Shown: in pieces, positions 26,506 to 34,609 of the stretch | Layout: each line of letters opens with the position of its first letter | How positions within the stretch are numbered: position 1 is the first letter of the stretch | NCBI GenBank assembly: GCA_025041175.1 | Contig: JAKCFJ010000002.1 | Location: forward strand, 955,754 to 1,019,753 | Reading direction: 5' to 3' | From: Halobacteriales archaeon YIM A00010 | Lineage (GTDB): Archaea; Halobacteriota; Halobacteria; Halobacteriales; Haloarculaceae | Length of the DNA stretch: 64,000 nucleotides | Program-made: the position numbers and the translations under genes | The notes under the pieces: generated by a model | Seen by the model: only the letters and a program-made list of their open reading frames with translations | What the model was told of the DNA's origin: nothing | Databases searched by the model: none

Positions 26506-27771
26506 ATGATAATCGATCGCAGGGATCTGCTCAGGTGTTTCGGGGGAATGGGAGCATCGCTCGCCCTCGCTGGCTGTTTGGACGTCCAACAGCAGGGGTC
26601 GACGAACGAAGGGCAGGGGGACAACGATGGATCGATCGATGATGGAAGCGGTCCGAGCGGTACGGCGACCGCGTGGTACTCGCTGTCGGAAACGGAGTTG
26701 CCGGCACGCGAGGGGGTCATCGAGACGTTCAACGATCAGTCGAAGCACGCGCTCAAGGAGGCGGACATCTCCGATCTTCAGAAGAAGACGACGAGCGCGA
26801 TACCGACCGGGCAAGGCCCACAGATCTTCGAGTGGGCACACGACTGGGTCGGCGACTACTACCAGCGCGGTTTCGTCGTCGATCAGGGCGAGGAGATCGG
26901 TGTGAGCCTCGACACGTTCACCGAGGCTGCCGCACAAGCCGTCCAGTTCGACGGGAGCGTCGTCGGTCTTCCCCACACGGCCGAGACGGTGACGCTGATT
27001 TACAACGCGGAGATCGTCGACGAGCCACCGGAGACGGTCGAGGAGATGGTCGCTGTGATGGAAGCGCACCATGATCCAAAGAAAAACCAGTACGGGCTGA
27101 GCTACCCCTTCGACCCGTACTTCGTCAGCGCGTGGCTCCAGGCGTTCGGGGGCTACTACTTCGATGCGAGCAAAGACGACGTGCTCGGGATCGACAACGA
27201 GAAGACGGTTCGTGGACTCCAGTTCGCGCTCGATAACTTCCAACCGTACATGCCAAACGATCCGACCTACGAACCCCAAGCGGCCGCCTTCGCGGAGGGG
27301 AACGCCGCGTTCGCCATCAACGGCCCGTGGTATCTCACCACGCTCAACGAGAAAGGCGTGAACTACGAGGTCACGACGCTTCCGACGCCAACGGACGGCA
27401 CGCCAAACCCCTACACCGGCATCACGATGTGGTATTTCACCACGGCCATGGAGAACGACGACGCAGACACCACCGCTGCGCGAACGTTCGTCGAATGGTA
27501 CGTCACGAACGAGGATCACATCCTGCAGCTTGCCGAGGAACAGGGATCCATCCCCGTTCTCGACAGCCTCGTCGGGAGCGATGAGCTTCCGGAGGCGGTG
27601 CAGTCGTTTTCACAGACCGTCGAGCAGGGAACGCCGATGCCGACCCGCCCGAAGATGAACAAAGTGTGGCCGCAGATGGAAACCGCGCTCATCGAGGCGT
27701 TCAACGGCGATGCGAGCGCAAACGACGCATTGAACGGGGCAGCAACGTCGGTTCGGGAGAACTGGGAATAG
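26506..27771 (+). CDS. Sugar-binding lipoprotein (MalE type)
   Basis: 421 aa. The Tat signal DRRDLLRCFGGMGASLALAG is followed by a lipobox Cys, and the next 30 residues are a Gly/Asp-rich linker. The mature part is a type-1 extracellular solute-binding protein (GLPHTAETVTLIYN, KKNQYGLSYPFDPYF, AAFAEGNAAFAINGPW), similar to maltodextrin/cyclodextrin receptors. It probably captures CGTase or amylase products outside the cell and hands them to the permeases encoded 4 nt downstream. Confidence 0.93.
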   Translation: MIIDRRDLLRCFGGMGASLALAGCLDVQQQGSTNEGQGDNDGSIDDGSGPSGTATAWYSLSETELPAREGVIETFNDQSKHALKEADISDLQKKTTSAIPTGQGPQIFEWAHDWVGDYYQRGFVVDQGEEIGVSLDTFTEAAAQAVQFDGSVVGLPHTAETVTLIYNAEIVDEPPETVEEMVAVMEAHHDPKKNQYGLSYPFDPYFVSAWLQAFGGYYFDASKDDVLGIDNEKTVRGLQFALDNFQPYMPNDPTYEPQAAAFAEGNAAFAINGPWYLTTLNEKGVNYEVTTLPTPTDGTPNPYTGITMWYFTTAMENDDADTTAARTFVEWYVTNEDHILQLAEEQGSIPVLDSLVGSDELPEAVQSFSQTVEQGTPMPTRPKMNKVWPQMETALIEAFNGDASANDALNGAATSVRENWE

Positions 27772-27775
27772 CAAG

Positions 27776-28738
27776 ATGAGCCCGTCACGCGTTACCCGCC
27801 ACATCGAGACGATCCCGTTTCTCGATGAGCGGGACGTTCCGTTGTTGTTCGTCCTCCCGGGGCTGTTCGTCTTCGCTGCGTTCATGCTGTTCCCGGTGGT
27901 GTATCTCGTCGGCATCTCGTTCACGAACGCCAAACCAGCGACCTTGTTCGCCGGTGAGGGAGCGGTGTCGGTCCTGACGTTCGGGGAGGCGACGCTGGTT
28001 GGTCTCGAAAACTACGCCAGCGTCCTCACGGATCCGATGTTCTGGAACTCCTTCGGCGTGACGTGGCTGTTCGTCGCCACGAGCGTCGTGCTGAAGATCG
28101 GTCTCAGCCTGGGGATCGCGCTGGTCGTCACCAGCGAGCGCGTTCGCGGTAAGCGCCTCCTGCGCTCGTTCATCATCCTTCCGATGGGTCTACCGGCGAT
28201 ATTCACCATCACAGTGTGGCGTGGCATCTTCAGCTCCGCCGAGTTCGGACTGGCGAATCAGCTGCTGACCCTCCTCAATCTCGGCTCCGTCGCGTGGCTC
28301 TCCGGACGGTGGTCGGCGTTTTTCGCGTACAACGTCACGGAGATGTGGCTCGCCTACCCCTTCATGGTCATCATCACCGTTAGCGCCCTCCAGGACGTTC
28401 CCGAGGAGCTTCACGAGGCGGCGATGGTCGACGGCGCGGGCTACCTCGCGCGCTTTCTCCACGTCACGCTGCCGTCAATCAAACGACCCGTGCTGTTCGC
28501 GTCGATCCTGACCGCTGCGGCGTCGTTCCAACAGTTTCTCATCCCGTACGTGTTCAACCAGGGTGGACCAGCACGCGCGAACGAACTCATCGTAGTCTAC
28601 GGCTACCGCGAGGCGTTGGCGTTCTCCGAATACGGTCGCGGTGCGGCCATCAGTCTCGTCGCGGTCGTCTTCATCGGCGCGTTCATGTGGCTCAACGTCA
28701 AGCGCGGGCGGCTGGCCGAGGGGGTGGCCGAACAATGA
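27776..28738 (+). CDS. Sugar ABC transporter permease (MalF type)
   Basis: 320 aa with six membrane segments. The EAA loop is ELHEAAMVDGAGYLARFLHV. It lacks the large external loop domain of E. coli MalF, as do archaeal homologues. It starts 4 nt after malE and overlaps malG by 4 nt. Confidence 0.93.
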   Translation: MSPSRVTRHIETIPFLDERDVPLLFVLPGLFVFAAFMLFPVVYLVGISFTNAKPATLFAGEGAVSVLTFGEATLVGLENYASVLTDPMFWNSFGVTWLFVATSVVLKIGLSLGIALVVTSERVRGKRLLRSFIILPMGLPAIFTITVWRGIFSSAEFGLANQLLTLLNLGSVAWLSGRWSAFFAYNVTEMWLAYPFMVIITVSALQDVPEELHEAAMVDGAGYLARFLHVTLPSIKRPVLFASILTAAASFQQFLIPYVFNQGGPARANELIVVYGYREALAFSEYGRGAAISLVAVVFIGAFMWLNVKRGRLAEGVAEQ

Positions 28739-29817
28739 GCGTTCTCACCCGCCTTGTCCGGAAGCTACGCGGGGATGCCCGCACGCTCGCCCACGCACCG
28801 CTCGAAACCGCTCGGGACGTAGCGTACACGGCCAACGGCGTCTGGCGTGGGGAGATTTCACCCACCAAACCGGTGAAAACGCTCGGAGCGACCATCGGTG
28901 CCCTCATCATGGTACTCGCGCTGTTGTTTCCGATCTACTGGATCCTCCTCGCTGCGCTGTCACCCTCCGGCGGCTCGATCTACTCCTCGGCCGGGCTCCA
29001 ACTGCTCCCGCGCGATCCCACATTCCAGTCGTTTCTCTGGGTGATCGGCGATCTCATCGTTCCGGGGTACACCCTCACGATAAACGTTCCGTTGACCAAT
29101 CTCGCCGTCGTGTTCGACACCCCCGAGATCGTTCTTCTCGATGTCTCCCGCTACGGAATCGATAACCCTTCGGATTTCAAGCTGTTTCTCTGGAACAGCA
29201 TCACGGTCGCCATCCCGACCGTCATTATCTCCATGTGCCTGATCGTGCCGGCGGCGTACGCGCTCTCACGAAAGGAGTTCATCTTCCGGCGAAAGGTCCT
29301 GTTCGTGTACGTGCTGATGACCCAAGTCGGCGGAGGACTCGGGATCGCCCTGCTCATCGGGCTGTACACCGTCTACGTCCAGTTCGGGATCAACGACAGC
29401 AAGCTCGCGTTGGCCGTCTACTACGCGGCGACCGCGGTTCCGTTCAACACGTGGCTGTTGAAGACGTACATGGACGGCATTCCGGTCTCGTACGAGGAGG
29501 CTGCGGTCGTCGACGGCGCGCCGCCGTGGCGGGTCGTCACCGAGGTGATCCTGCCACTCTCGGCGGCGGGGCTGGCGACGGTGTTCATTTTCACGTTTCT
29601 CACCGGCTGGACGGAGTTCGTCGTGGCCCAAACGCTGCTCGGAACCGAGAACTACACCCTCCCTGTCGGGCTGTTCTCCCTGGTCAGCGAGTACTCCATC
29701 CCGTGGGCGCGCTTTTCGGCGTTCGCGCTCACCTTCGCCACGCCCATCATGCTGGTGTATCTGTTCGCACAACGGTACATCGAGGGCGGTCTCTCGTTCA
29801 GCGGAATGGAAGGCTAG
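28735..29817 (+). CDS. Sugar ABC transporter permease (MalG type)
   Basis: 360 aa with a 55-residue cytoplasmic N-terminus and six membrane segments. The EAA loop is YEEAAVVDGAPPWRVVTEVI. A larger external insert after the first helix (about residues 80-135) is longer than in E. coli MalG. The ATG at 28735 overlaps the malF stop. It completes the MalEFGK2-type importer. Confidence 0.93.
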   Translation: MSVLTRLVRKLRGDARTLAHAPLETARDVAYTANGVWRGEISPTKPVKTLGATIGALIMVLALLFPIYWILLAALSPSGGSIYSSAGLQLLPRDPTFQSFLWVIGDLIVPGYTLTINVPLTNLAVVFDTPEIVLLDVSRYGIDNPSDFKLFLWNSITVAIPTVIISMCLIVPAAYALSRKEFIFRRKVLFVYVLMTQVGGGLGIALLIGLYTVYVQFGINDSKLALAVYYAATAVPFNTWLLKTYMDGIPVSYEEAAVVDGAPPWRVVTEVILPLSAAGLATVFIFTFLTGWTEFVVAQTLLGTENYTLPVGLFSLVSEYSIPWARFSAFALTFATPIMLVYLFAQRYIEGGLSFSGMEG

Positions 29818-29999
29818 CCGTTCTCTCGCTTCTTCGGGTGTTCGTCTCCGGACGATTCTGCGCGCCACGCTCCGAGCCTCCCGACCGCAGCGCAATCACC
29901 GACGGATCATTCCGAAGAAATGGAACTAGGTACTGTTTGATGTGTTTCAGTAGCATACTTTTAAATATATACGGTGTAATAGTTCTTCATAGATTCAAT

Positions 30000-32138
30000 A
30001 TGGATCTCAAACGTCGGGATCTGCTCGAGGCGCTCGGACTCGCCTCGATCGGGCTGGCCGGCCGTACCGTTTCCAAAGAACACGACCTTTCGTTCGTGAC
30101 CCAGGCAGCAGCCACACCGGGTGTCGGGAGCGCGGTCAACTACACCGACGACGTGATCTACCAGATCATCACGGACCGTTTTCGGAACGGGGATGCCTCG
30201 AACGATCCGAGCGGTGAGCTGTACAGCAGCGACTGTTCAGACTTGCGAAAGTACTGTGGTGGCGACTGGCAGGGAATCACCGACAGGATTCGGGACGGAT
30301 ACCTGACCGACCTGGGGATCACGGCGGTCTGGATCTCTCCACCGTTCGAGAACATCACCGCGGTGGATTCAGATACCGGGGCGTCCTACCACGGCTACTG
30401 GAGCCGGGATTTCAAGACTCCCAACCCGTTTTTCGGCGGTATGGCGGCGTTCGACGAGCTGGTCAGCGTGGCTCACGACAACGGGATCAAGATCATCATC
30501 GATTTCGTCCCGAACCACACCTCTCCCTCGACGGACGACGGCGAACTCGAGGATGGAGCTCTGTACGACAACGGCGACTACGTCGCGGCGTACAGCGACG
30601 ATCCGAACGACTATTTCCACCACAACGGCGGCACGGATTACTCCACCTACGAGGACGGGATCTACCGCAACCTGTACGATCTGGCCGATCTGGACCACCA
30701 GGAGACGTTCATCGATCAATACCTCAAAGACGCGATCAAGCAGTGGTTGGACAGGGGGATCGACGGAATACGCGTCGACGCGGTCGCGCACATGCCGCCG
30801 TTGTGGCAGAAAACGTTGCTGGACACCATCTACGATCACAAGCCAGTGTTCACGTTCGGAGAGTGGTTTCTCGGCGCCGACGAGCACGATCAGCGCTACT
30901 ACGACTTCTCGAACGACAGTGGAATGGGGCTGCTCGACTTCCGGTTCGGACACGAGATCAGGCAGGTACTGCGGGATTTCACCGACGACTGGTACGGCTT
31001 TTGGGACGTACTCGAGGAGACGGCGGCCGAGCACGACCAGGTCACCGATCAGCTCCCGTTCATCGACAACCACGACATGGAGCGGTTCACCGTCTCGGAC
31101 GGAGCGGTCAACACCGACATGGCGCTCGCGGTGCTTCTAACGTCCCGAGGGACGCCGACGATCTACTACGGCACCGAGCAGTATCTCCAGGGCACCAGCG
31201 ACCCGGACAACCGGCGGCCGATGCCGTCGTTCGACACCACGACCACCGCCTACACGGTGATCTCGAAGCTCGCTTCCCTGCGCCGATCCAACCCCGCGCT
31301 CGCCTACGGAGACACCCAGCAGCGCTGGATCAACAGTGATGTGCTCTTCTACGAGCGCGGATTCGGTGACAACGTCGTGCTGGTCGGCATCAATCGGAGC
31401 CAGACGGAGTACCCCATCAGCGGGCTGTCCACGGACCTCCCAGAGGGAACGTACGCCGATCGACTCGACGGTGCCCTCGATGGGTTCTCCACCACTGTCA
31501 ACAACGACGGCTCGATCGGTGCGTTCGACATCGGGCCACAAACGGTGGGCGTTTGGGAGCACACGGGGAATACGTCCACCCCGACGCTCGGGCACGTCGG
31601 CCCAACGATGGGACGGACCGATCACACAGTGACTATCGACGGTAGAGGGTTCGGCAGCACGACTGGTTCGGTACAGTTCGGCTCGACGAACGCCCCTGTG
31701 AACGCCTGGTCGGACGCGCAGATCCAAGCGACCGTCCCGTCGGTGGCTGCCGGATACCACGACGTCACCGTCACGGATGCGAATGGGGTCCAGAGCAACG
31801 CCTTCGACGGCTTCGAGGTCCTAACGGCCGAGCAGGTCTCCGTCCGGTTCGTTGTCGAGGACGCCACGACCGACACCGGGGAGAACGTCTATCTGGTTGG
31901 GAACGTCCACGAACTCGGTGAGTGGGACACGGCTCGTGCGGTCGGCCCATTTTTCAACCAGGTCGTCCACCAGTATCCCGACTGGTACTACGACAGCAAC
32001 GTTCCTGCCGGAACGACGCTCGAGTTCAAGTTCATCAAAATCGACGAAACCGGCGCAGTGACGTGGGAATCGGGGTCGAACCGCCAGTATACGACGCCGA
32101 CGAGCGGAACCGACGAATACGTCGGGACCTGGAAGTGA
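30000..32138 (+). CDS. Cyclomaltodextrin glucanotransferase (CGTase), Tat-exported
   Basis: 712 aa. Tat motif KRRDLLEALGLASIGLAG. Domains run in CGTase order: GH13 A/B/C (residues 40 to about 530), an IPT/TIG domain D (GHVGPTMGRTDHTVTIDGRG) and a CBM20 starch-binding domain E (QVSVRFVVEDATTDTGENVY to the end). Catalytic residues: nucleophile Asp in GIRVDAVAH, Glu in FTFGEWFLG, Asp in FIDNHDMERF. The Tyr of RNLYDLADLDH matches the central Tyr that shapes cyclisation in CGTases and is usually absent from alpha-amylases. ATG at 30000, with an AT-rich TATA-like box 31-40 nt upstream. It would make cyclodextrins outside the cell for the importer just upstream. Confidence 0.93.
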   Translation: MDLKRRDLLEALGLASIGLAGRTVSKEHDLSFVTQAAATPGVGSAVNYTDDVIYQIITDRFRNGDASNDPSGELYSSDCSDLRKYCGGDWQGITDRIRDGYLTDLGITAVWISPPFENITAVDSDTGASYHGYWSRDFKTPNPFFGGMAAFDELVSVAHDNGIKIIIDFVPNHTSPSTDDGELEDGALYDNGDYVAAYSDDPNDYFHHNGGTDYSTYEDGIYRNLYDLADLDHQETFIDQYLKDAIKQWLDRGIDGIRVDAVAHMPPLWQKTLLDTIYDHKPVFTFGEWFLGADEHDQRYYDFSNDSGMGLLDFRFGHEIRQVLRDFTDDWYGFWDVLEETAAEHDQVTDQLPFIDNHDMERFTVSDGAVNTDMALAVLLTSRGTPTIYYGTEQYLQGTSDPDNRRPMPSFDTTTTAYTVISKLASLRRSNPALAYGDTQQRWINSDVLFYERGFGDNVVLVGINRSQTEYPISGLSTDLPEGTYADRLDGALDGFSTTVNNDGSIGAFDIGPQTVGVWEHTGNTSTPTLGHVGPTMGRTDHTVTIDGRGFGSTTGSVQFGSTNAPVNAWSDAQIQATVPSVAAGYHDVTVTDANGVQSNAFDGFEVLTAEQVSVRFVVEDATTDTGENVYLVGNVHELGEWDTARAVGPFFNQVVHQYPDWYYDSNVPAGTTLEFKFIKIDETGAVTWESGSNRQYTTPTSGTDEYVGTWK

Positions 32139-32154
32139 CATCCACCTCCGCGGA

Positions 32155-32523
32155 TCAGAGCAAACACCCGACGACATCGATACCCACAGCGCGCAAGAAC
32201 ACCGGAACCAACACCGGCACCAGTCCAGCCAGCAGCGAGTAGAGCGCGTCCCGCGTTTGGAGCTTTCCGAACCGGCTCTTTTTCATCGCGTTCACCGTCG
32301 GATCGCGGCTAGCGGGTACATCTCCTCGCTTGTCGAACCCGTACTGCGCTCGCAGCAGGAATTTCAAAAAGAAGTACATCGATGCGAGACCGAATCCGAC
32401 CGTGACCAACTGTGCGACGAGAGCATTACCGGTACACAGTACTTGCTCGGCTTCCGAAATCCCGGCTTGTGCCGGTAGACCAACCGGAACGGAGAACGCT
32501 ACCGTCGCGAGATGTCGTATCAT
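32155..32523 (-). CDS. Hypothetical membrane protein
   Basis: 122 aa with an N-terminal signal-like segment and two further hydrophobic segments (LVTVGFGLASMYFFLKFLL and LYSLLAGLVPVLVPVFLRAV), separated by a basic loop. Start ATG at 32523. It converges on the CGTase with 16 nt between the stops. No family recognised. Confidence 0.6.
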   Translation of the reverse strand: MIRHLATVAFSVPVGLPAQAGISEAEQVLCTGNALVAQLVTVGFGLASMYFFLKFLLRAQYGFDKRGDVPASRDPTVNAMKKSRFGKLQTRDALYSLLAGLVPVLVPVFLRAVGIDVVGCLL

Positions 32524-32664
32524 GTTTTCAATAATACAAACAGTACACAAAAAATCCGTGCCATCAGCGTGTGCGATCCATCACTCACAGCCCGTTGGAT
32601 CGGAAACACGACAGCATTTGCAGACAGGACTCATATGGGTGTTTCTGCCGATCATTATCCTGCA

Positions 32665-32919
32665 ATGGCGAACATCACAGAATCCGACGAAGGAAAATCC
32701 GTCGTTCGAGACGATACGACGGTCGGTATCGTAGCGACTGTGGAGCACGGAACGGCGTACGTCGAACCGGATCCCGGTCTCACGGATAAGCTGAAGGCCC
32801 AACTGGGCTGGGGAGATGTCGATGAGGAAACCTTTCCGCTACAGGAACAGGACATCGCGGACGTGAGGGACGACGAGATCCGGCTCCAGACCACACAAAG
32901 GAGTTCACAAAATCCGTGA
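32665..32919 (+). CDS. Small acidic hypothetical protein
   Basis: 84 aa from the ATG at 32665 (MANITESDEG). The sequence VGIVATVEHGTAYVEPDPGL with the later LQEQDIADVRDDEIRL has the look of a small PRC-barrel-like beta fold found in haloarchaea. No catalytic motif. Starts farther upstream give atypical composition and were not used. Confidence 0.65.
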   Translation: MANITESDEGKSVVRDDTTVGIVATVEHGTAYVEPDPGLTDKLKAQLGWGDVDEETFPLQEQDIADVRDDEIRLQTTQRSSQNP

Positions 32920-32972
32920 GATCAGAGAACGCGGAGCGCTCCCCCGGCCGGTAGGCGCTACGTTCTTCCAAG

Positions 32973-33617
32973 TCACTCTCCAACGCGGGCCTGCTCGAAC
33001 GGCCGTGGGGGCAACTGGAGGTCGTCGAGTTCCGGGAGGTGCTTGAGGTTGTAGACGACCTGCATCGTCTCCGTCATGGGCATGCCATTGCAGGAGAGTC
33101 GAATCCCGCGGTCGCTCATCTCGGATGGGAGGATATGATTGACGGGCATCCCCAAGCGCCCCGTAACGACCGCGACTGCGCAGTTCGCACACGCGCCACC
33201 GCGGCAGGCGAAGGGCCACGCGAACCCACGGTTCTCGGCGGCTTCTAGCAGCGATTCGTGGGGTCGAACCAGGAAACGCCCGTAATCGACCACGTCAAGC
33301 TTTGCAGCCCCGGCCTTCTCGAACAGATCGTCGTCACCGAGCGACCAGCCGTAATCGTCGAGTACCTCGTAGTTGAGGTATTCGACGCGGGATTTGGGGT
33401 GCCGGTGGTTCGGATCGTCGTTCTCCTCGGCGTCGTACAGCGGCGTCTCGCAGCCGCCCGCTTTGAGCCGTTGGTAGGCCGTTCGAACCCGCTGGAACTC
33501 CTTGGCTGACCCGCCGTGGTCCGGATGAACCTCTTTCACTCGCCGTCGATACGCGCGATCGATCTCGGCGTCGTCCGCATCCGGGGCGATCCCAAGAACG
33601 TCGAACGAGGAAACCAC
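32973..33617 (-). CDS. J-domain/[2Fe-2S] ferredoxin fusion
   Basis: 214 aa. Residues 1-50 form a J domain with HPD (VHPDHGG). Residues 75-200 form a plant-type ferredoxin with cluster ligands in CRGGACANC and a fourth Cys in LSCNGMPM. J-domain-ferredoxin fusions are characteristic of haloarchaea. The J part presumably docks a Hsp70. Start ATG at 33617. Confidence 0.93.
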   Translation of the reverse strand: MVSSFDVLGIAPDADDAEIDRAYRRRVKEVHPDHGGSAKEFQRVRTAYQRLKAGGCETPLYDAEENDDPNHRHPKSRVEYLNYEVLDDYGWSLGDDDLFEKAGAAKLDVVDYGRFLVRPHESLLEAAENRGFAWPFACRGGACANCAVAVVTGRLGMPVNHILPSEMSDRGIRLSCNGMPMTETMQVVYNLKHLPELDDLQLPPRPFEQARVGE

Positions 33618-33769
33618 ATGTTGAGAATGGACGGCGGAAACATAAGTCCTCTCCTCTCATCCCACCGCAGGCGGCGATTCCAACACTCTGGGAGGAGCCG
33701 GAGGGTCTTTATCCGCGCATCCAAAAAATACGATGATTGAAGGCAGGATCCGCGGATGGCCCTCACAAA

Positions 33770-34219
33770 ATGACCGAGAAAAACGTCGAATGGGATCGAT
33801 TCCCAGTGATCCCCACACCGAGGAACTCATCAGAGACAGCGTCCGTTCGAGCGACAGCGAGTGACACCGATCAGTCCGCAGATCTTCCGGCAGTGTTGGG
33901 ATCGCTCGAAGACGAGAAATGCCGAACGATCCTCTCGGTGTTGGACGGTCCCACGTCTGCCACAGAGCTGTGTGAGGCGTGTGGGATGGCCAGTTCGACG
34001 GTGTACAGGAAACTCGAACGGCTCGGGGAGGCGAAGCTCGTCCGGGAGTACACCGAAGTCCGCCGAAACGGCCCGAACGCAACGCTGTACGAACGGGATT
34101 TCACACGGATCGCTCTCGACGTCGAGGATGGGGAGTTTTCGGTTTCGATCGAGCGGCCGGAAACGGACGCAACCGACCGCATGGCCACGTTCTGGTCGGA
34201 GATGAAAGAGGAGTCATGA
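33770..34219 (+). CDS. Winged helix-turn-helix regulator
   Basis: 149 aa from ATG 33770 (MTEKNVEWDR). The wHTH covers about residues 45-110 (LEDEKCRTILSVLDGPTSAT, then CGMASSTVYRKLERLGEAKL). The stop overlaps the next gene by 4 nt. In haloarchaea this pairing of a wHTH regulator with a DUF7521-type membrane protein recurs. Target genes are unknown. Confidence 0.88.
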   Translation: MTEKNVEWDRFPVIPTPRNSSETASVRATASDTDQSADLPAVLGSLEDEKCRTILSVLDGPTSATELCEACGMASSTVYRKLERLGEAKLVREYTEVRRNGPNATLYERDFTRIALDVEDGEFSVSIERPETDATDRMATFWSEMKEES

Positions 34220-34494
34220 TCGATACGGTCGTTACCCTGCTCGTCGCCGCGAAAATTCTGGCGCTCGTTCTCGGGAGTGTCGTCGCGCTGCTCGCGTATC
34301 GGGCGTACCTGCGAACGAAAATAGACGGGCTGCAACATTTCGCTGTCGGGCTGTCGATCATCACGGCTGGAACGGTGTTGGTCGGCATTTTCCACCACAT
34401 CATCGGGCTCCAAGCCACCGTCGGGATGCTCATCGAAAGCCTGATTATCTCGATCGGATTCGTCGTTATGATCATCGGTCTGTACGGTCGGTAG
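34216..34494 (+). CDS. DUF7521-like small membrane protein
   Basis: 92 aa with three hydrophobic segments (VTLLVAAKILALVLGSVVAL, FAVGLSIITAGTVLVGIFHH and LIISIGFVVMIIGLY). It is coupled to the wHTH gene by a 4-nt overlap. It may be a membrane partner of the regulator. The assignment rests on size, topology and pairing. Confidence 0.7.
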   Translation: MIDTVVTLLVAAKILALVLGSVVALLAYRAYLRTKIDGLQHFAVGLSIITAGTVLVGIFHHIIGLQATVGMLIESLIISIGFVVMIIGLYGR

Positions 34495-34609
34495 CCGTTC
34501 ACGCCGGTAGTCCCAGCCGGTGGGAACGCTCAGGAGGTCCTTATGATCCGCGCTCCGAGCGTGTTGTAATGGCGATAGGACGATTCAGTTTCGATCGGAG
34601 TGGTGACCG

